This document shows positions 60,531 through 64,000 of a stretch of 64,000 bases of DNA, piece after piece. Numbering within the stretch: the first letter of the stretch is position 1; each line of letters begins with the position of its first letter. Source of the DNA: Modestobacter sp. L9-4 (GTDB taxonomy: Bacteria; Actinomycetota; Actinomycetes; Mycobacteriales; Geodermatophilaceae). The notes under the pieces are model-generated. The model saw only the letters and a list, made by a program, of their open reading frames with translations. It was not told the origin of the DNA and searched no databases. Location of the stretch: contig NZ_CP077800.1 in the NCBI RefSeq assembly GCF_019112525.1, positions 248,001 through 312,000 of the forward strand, given 5' to 3'. Position numbers and translations under genes: made by a program.

Positions 60531-61670
60531 GTGCGCATCCTGTTCAGTGGTGTCCCTGCCTTCGGGCACCTGCTCCCCTTCGCCCCGCTCGCCCGCGCCG
60601 CCCGGGCCGCCGGGCACGACGTCGCCCTGCTCACCAGCGGCGGCATGGCCCCGGCCCTGGCCGCCGACCTGCCGGGTGTGCCGGTGCTGCCCGCCGGGCC
60701 GATGCCCGACGTCCTGTTCGCCGAGGTCGGCAGGCGCACCGGCGTCGCCGACGCCGCGGGCGAGCCCGACCCGCGGGCGGTCGCCGAGTTCTTCGCCGGT
60801 GCCCGGGTCGACCTGACCGCCGACGAGGCGCTGGCCGCCGCCCGGGACTGGGCGCCGGACCTCATGGTGTGCGAGGCGACCGACTTCGTCGGGCCGCTGG
60901 TGGCCGCCGTCCTCGGCGTGCCCTGGCACGTGCTGGCGGTGGGCCCGGGGGTCCCGCCGGAGTTCACCGCGCCCATGACCGCCCTGGTCACCTCGCGCTA
61001 CGCCGACCGCGGCGTGACCCCGACGGCCCCGGCGTCCTACGTCGACCCGGTGCCGGCCGCGCTGCAGACCCCGGGCTTCGTGCCGCCGGCCCGCCGCCTG
61101 CCGGTGCGGGCCGAGGCCCACCAGCGGCCCGGCTCCCCCGCGCCGGCCGACGCCGTCCGGGCCGGTCGGCCCCGCGTGCTGGTCACCCTGGGCACGGTCT
61201 TCACCGAGGGCGACCTCCTCGCCGGCATCGTCGGCGCCCTGGACACCGAGCAGGTCGACGTGGTCGCCACGCTCGGGGTCATGGGCCTGACCGCCCCGGA
61301 GACCCCCGGCGTCACCTACCGGACCTTCGCACCGCTGGCCGAGCTCCTGGCCGGCGTCGACGTCGTGGTGTGCGCCGGTGGCTCGGGCACGATGCTCGGC
61401 GCACTCAGCCGCAGCATCCCCCTGGTCGTGCTGCCCCAGGGTGCCGACCAGCCGCTGAACGCCGCGCGGGCCCAGGCAGCCGGGGTGGCCGTCGTCGTCA
61501 GCGACCCGAGGGAGGCGGGGGCGGCCACGCGGCTGGTGCTCACCGACCCCTCCTACGGCGCCGCCGCCGCCCGGCTCGCCGGCGAGATCGCCGCACAGCC
61601 CTCCCCTGCCGACGTCGTCGCCACCCTGACCGCCGACCGCGCCACCGCCGGGGCACCGGCCGGGCGCTGA
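60531..61670 (+). CDS. MGT/GT1-family glycosyltransferase
   Basis: A 379-residue GT-B enzyme of the macrolide-glycosyltransferase type. The acceptor domain begins ILFSGVPAFGHLLPFAPLAR with the usual His; the nucleotide-sugar domain has LVTLGTVFTEGDLL and the GT1 signature CAGGSGTMLGALSRSIPLVV with PQGADQPLNAAR, lacking only the usual His of the HGG motif (here AGG). It glycosylates a hydrophobic small molecule, often for drug inactivation. GTG 60531 has GAGAGG 6 bases upstream. Followed after 50 bases by a TetR gene, the common pairing for inducible glycosylation. Confidence 0.86.
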   Translation: MRILFSGVPAFGHLLPFAPLARAARAAGHDVALLTSGGMAPALAADLPGVPVLPAGPMPDVLFAEVGRRTGVADAAGEPDPRAVAEFFAGARVDLTADEALAAARDWAPDLMVCEATDFVGPLVAAVLGVPWHVLAVGPGVPPEFTAPMTALVTSRYADRGVTPTAPASYVDPVPAALQTPGFVPPARRLPVRAEAHQRPGSPAPADAVRAGRPRVLVTLGTVFTEGDLLAGIVGALDTEQVDVVATLGVMGLTAPETPGVTYRTFAPLAELLAGVDVVVCAGGSGTMLGALSRSIPLVVLPQGADQPLNAARAQAAGVAVVVSDPREAGAATRLVLTDPSYGAAAARLAGEIAAQPSPADVVATLTADRATAGAPAGR

Positions 61671-61720
61671 CACCACCGGACGACCGGGAGGTGACGCGCG
61701 CCGGGCCTACGCTCCGGCGC

Positions 61721-62359
61721 GTGTCACCTCGCGCCTACTCCTCGCCGCTCCGGGCCGAGAGCGCCGCCCGGACGCGGCAGGTCGTGCTGGACGCGGCCCG
61801 CTCCTGCTTCCTGGAGCACGGCTACGCCCGGACGAGCGTGGCGCAGATCGCCGCCGCGGCGGGGGTGGCCGTGGCGACGGTCTACACCGCCGTCGGCGGC
61901 AAGCCCCAGCTCGTCGACGCCCTCACCCGCACCGGCATGGACGCGGAGTCGATCGAGGCCTTCAGCGCCGAGCTCGCCGGGCTGGACGACGGCCGGGCGG
62001 TCCTGCAGCTGACCGCCCGGGCCACCGGCACGGTCTACGAGGAGCTGCGCGGGACCATCACGCTGCTCGTCGACAACCGGCTCGCCGACCCCGCGGTCGC
62101 CCGGGCGCACGACACGGCGGTCGCCGTCTACCGCGAGCGGCTGGCCGTCGTCGCCGAGCGGTTGCGGGCGTGCGGGGCGCTGCGCCCGGACGTGCCGGTC
62201 GCCCGCGCGGCCGACGTCCTGTGGTTCCACTTCGGGCTGGGCGCGTGGCTGACGGCCCGGGACCTGGGGTGGGACCTGGACGCCACGGCCGACTGGCTGA
62301 CCGACCAGGCCGGCCACGCGCTGCTGCGCGAGGCCGACGGGGCCCGCCGGACGGGCTGA
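61721..62359 (+). CDS. TetR family transcriptional regulator
   Basis: A 212-residue regulator. The DNA-binding region has ARTRQVVLDAARSCFLEHGY and TSVAQIAAAAGVAVATVYTAVGGK, with YTAVGGK in place of the usual YYHFxSK. The C-terminal ligand domain is Leu/Ala/Trp-rich (DVLWFHFGLGAWL). GTG 61721 has no ribosome site, but TACGCT at 61708-61713 is a good -10 placed for a leaderless transcript beginning at that GTG. It probably controls the glycosyltransferase just upstream. Confidence 0.87.
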   Translation: MSPRAYSSPLRAESAARTRQVVLDAARSCFLEHGYARTSVAQIAAAAGVAVATVYTAVGGKPQLVDALTRTGMDAESIEAFSAELAGLDDGRAVLQLTARATGTVYEELRGTITLLVDNRLADPAVARAHDTAVAVYRERLAVVAERLRACGALRPDVPVARAADVLWFHFGLGAWLTARDLGWDLDATADWLTDQAGHALLREADGARRTG

Positions 62360-62476
62360 CCGCCGGCGGCGGGCCCGGGCTGTCCTCCGCCGGCGTCGAC
62401 CTCCTGCCTGGCCGGTTCCGGCCTCCTCCGCCACGATCGGGTCGGACGCCGCCCGCCCCCTGCCTCAGGAGCCCCC

Positions 62477-64000
62477 ATGTCCGGTGACACCCCGCAGGGC
62501 CTCGACGTCCCGGCGCTGCTGGCCCAGCTGACGCTGGAGGAGAAGGCCGAGCTGCTGGACGGCTCGGACTTCTGGCACACCACGCCGGTGCCCCGCCTCG
62601 GCATCCCGGCCCTGCTGCTGGCCGACGGGCCGCACGGGCTGCGCCGGCAGGCCGAGGGCGGTGACCACCTCGGCCTGACCGGCAGCGTGCCGGCGACCTG
62701 CTTCCCGCCCGCCGCGGGCCTGGCCTCCAGCTGGGACGTCGACCTGCTGGCCCGGGTCGGCGAGGCACTGGGCCGCGAGTGCCGCGACCAGGGCGTCTCG
62801 GTGCTGCTGGGCCCCGGCGTCAACATGAAGCGGTCACCGCTGTGCGGGCGCAACTTCGAGTACCTGTCGGAGGACCCGCTGCTGGCGGGGCACCTGGCCG
62901 CGGCGCTGGTCGCCGGGGTGCAGCGCCAGGGCGTGGGCACCTCGCTGAAGCACTTCGCCGCCAACAACCAGGAGACCGACCGGATGACGGTCTCCGCCGA
63001 CGTCGACGAGCGCACGCTGCGGGAGATCTACCTGCCGGCGTTCGAGAGGGTCGTCACCGCCGCCCAGCCGTGGACCGTCATGTGCAGCTACAACCGCATC
63101 AACGGTGTCTACGCCTCCGAGGACCCGTGGCTGCTCACCGACGTGCTGCGCGGCGACTGGGGGTTCACCGGGCTCGTCGTCTCCGACTGGACCGCGGTCG
63201 ACCGGCGCGACGTCGGGCTGGCCGCCGGCCTGGACCTGGAGATGCCCTCCTCGGACGGCGGCGGCACCACCAGCGTGCTCGAGGGGCTGCGGGCGGGGCG
63301 GATCACCGAGGACGACGTCGACCGCGGCGCCACCCGGGTGCTCGCCCTGGTCGACCGGGCGCTGCGCGGGCAGGCCGTCGCCGTCGCACCGGTGGACGTC
63401 GACGCGCACCACGCGCTGGCCCGGGAGGCCGCCGCCGCCAGTGCGGTGCTGCTGACCAACGACGGCGTCCTGCCGCTGGCCGCCGAGGGCGGGGCGGTCG
63501 CGGTCATCGGCGAGTTCGCCCGCACGCCGCGGTTCCAGGGCGCCGGGTCCTCCCAGGTCGAGCCGACCCGGCTGGACACCGCCCTCGACGCGCTGCGGGA
63601 GGGGCTGGCCGGGCGGCGAGAGGTGCTCTTCGCCCCCGGCTACGAGGTCGAGGCCGCCGAGGCCGACCCCGGGCTGGTCGCCGAGGCCGTGGCCGCCGCG
63701 GCCGCCGCCGAGGTCGTCGCCCTGTTCCTGGGGCTGCCGCCGTCGTGGGAGTCCGAGGGCTACGACCGCGACACCATCGACCTGCCCGCGACCCAGGTCG
63801 CCCTGCTGCACGCCGTCGCCGACGCCAACCCGCAGGTCGTCGTGGTGCTGAGCAACGGGTCGGTCGTGGACGTCAGCCCCTGGCAGGACCGCGCGGCGGC
63901 CGTGCTGGAGGGCTGGCTGCTCGGCCAGGCCGGGGGTGCCGCGACCGCCGACCTGCTGCTGGGCGTGGTGAGCCCCTCGGGCCGGCTGGCCGAGACGGTC
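62477..64000 (+). CDS. GH3 beta-glucosidase, C-terminus cut by the window edge
   Basis: The first 508 residues of a typical 700-800 residue GH3 enzyme. No signal peptide, so cytosolic. The N-terminal barrel shows LADGPHGLR (about 54), LGPGVNMKRSPLCGRNFEYLSEDP (about 114), SLKHFAANNQE and the nucleophile Asp in LVVSDWTAVDRR near 236. The second domain starts near 320 with SAVLLTNDGVLPL, and GAGSSQVEP follows; the acid-base Glu is expected in SEGYDRD near 430. It hydrolyses beta-glucosides or other oligosaccharides. ATG 62477 has AGGAG 5 bases upstream. The frame is still open at 64000; the fibronectin-type end lies outside. Confidence 0.92.
   Translation, partial: MSGDTPQGLDVPALLAQLTLEEKAELLDGSDFWHTTPVPRLGIPALLLADGPHGLRRQAEGGDHLGLTGSVPATCFPPAAGLASSWDVDLLARVGEALGRECRDQGVSVLLGPGVNMKRSPLCGRNFEYLSEDPLLAGHLAAALVAGVQRQGVGTSLKHFAANNQETDRMTVSADVDERTLREIYLPAFERVVTAAQPWTVMCSYNRINGVYASEDPWLLTDVLRGDWGFTGLVVSDWTAVDRRDVGLAAGLDLEMPSSDGGGTTSVLEGLRAGRITEDDVDRGATRVLALVDRALRGQAVAVAPVDVDAHHALAREAAAASAVLLTNDGVLPLAAEGGAVAVIGEFARTPRFQGAGSSQVEPTRLDTALDALREGLAGRREVLFAPGYEVEAAEADPGLVAEAVAAAAAAEVVALFLGLPPSWESEGYDRDTIDLPATQVALLHAVADANPQVVVVLSNGSVVDVSPWQDRAAAVLEGWLLGQAGGAATADLLLGVVSPSGRLAETV

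Overview
The window is very GC-rich DNA with dense, strand-switching operons, many GTG starts, GTGA/ATGA stop-start overlaps and perfect-stem hairpins without U tracts after stop codons. Together with an ATP-dependent LigB-type DNA ligase, a DUF222/13E12-type HNH protein, PDR-type reductases, an AcoR/MimR-type activator and propane-operon accessory genes, this points to an actinomycete. My best guess, from gene content only, is the Geodermatophilaceae (Blastococcus/Modestobacter/Geodermatophilus). No rRNA, tRNA, CRISPR array or insertion sequence was seen, and no gap of more than 300 bases lacks a gene.

Layout. (1) 1-4.2 kb: end of an unidentified gene, ligB, a palindrome-rich repeat patch, a DUF222-HNH gene and a small lipoprotein. 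(2) 4.2-22.0 kb: a large catabolic block with a TfdB-like FAD monooxygenase, a luciferase-like flavoenzyme, an alditol-oxidase-like and two GlcD-like FAD oxidases, a creatininase-like amidase, three amidohydrolases of the deaminase type, a VOC protein, a NitT/TauT-type ABC importer, a PDR/VanB reductase and a PNPOx-like protein. A TmrB-like ATPase gene sits inside it. This looks like uptake and stepwise deamination/oxidation of an unknown nitrogen-containing ring compound. (3) 22.0-25.4 kb: an acidic microprotein, a PnuC-family transporter, a PRISE reductase and a GH3-like lipoprotein. (4) 25.4-32.9 kb: a ROK-regulated sugar or cyclitol module with RbsABC-type transporter, Gfo/Idh/MocA dehydrogenase and xylose-isomerase-like enzyme.

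(5) 33-39.8 kb: FtsH preceded by a coupled mini-ORF, GntR, MsrA, hypothetical and EthD genes, a disulfide oxidoreductase with a membrane protein, and a divergent TetR facing a near-perfect 32-bp palindrome. (6) 39.8-46.8 kb: MarR with two identical-type operators in front of a LpqC-like esterase, a methyltransferase, a flippase-like membrane protein, a Mug glycosylase, an M20 peptidase and a GH10 xylanase lipoprotein. (7) 46.9-51.4 kb: an AcoR/MimR-type regulator, a perfect 29-bp palindrome, then amidohydrolase, DUF59 protein and alcohol dehydrogenase. These are the usual accessory genes of propane/acetone monooxygenase operons, but the monooxygenase itself is absent. (8) 51.5-64 kb: an epimerase, a G6PD-like enzyme, a small membrane protein and a K+ channel in one operon; a run of tiny genes; a formaldehyde-dehydrogenase-like ADH; a phytase-like exported protein behind a PhoP-type box; an MGT-type glycosyltransferase with TetR; and the start of a GH3 beta-glucosidase cut by the window edge.

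Transcription logic visible in the sequence: divergent pairs share short promoters carrying palindromes (7.1, 20.0, 39.2, 40.3, 48.45 kb). Convergent or tail-to-tail genes are separated by perfect hairpins (36.0, 45.1, 55.9, 59.75 kb).
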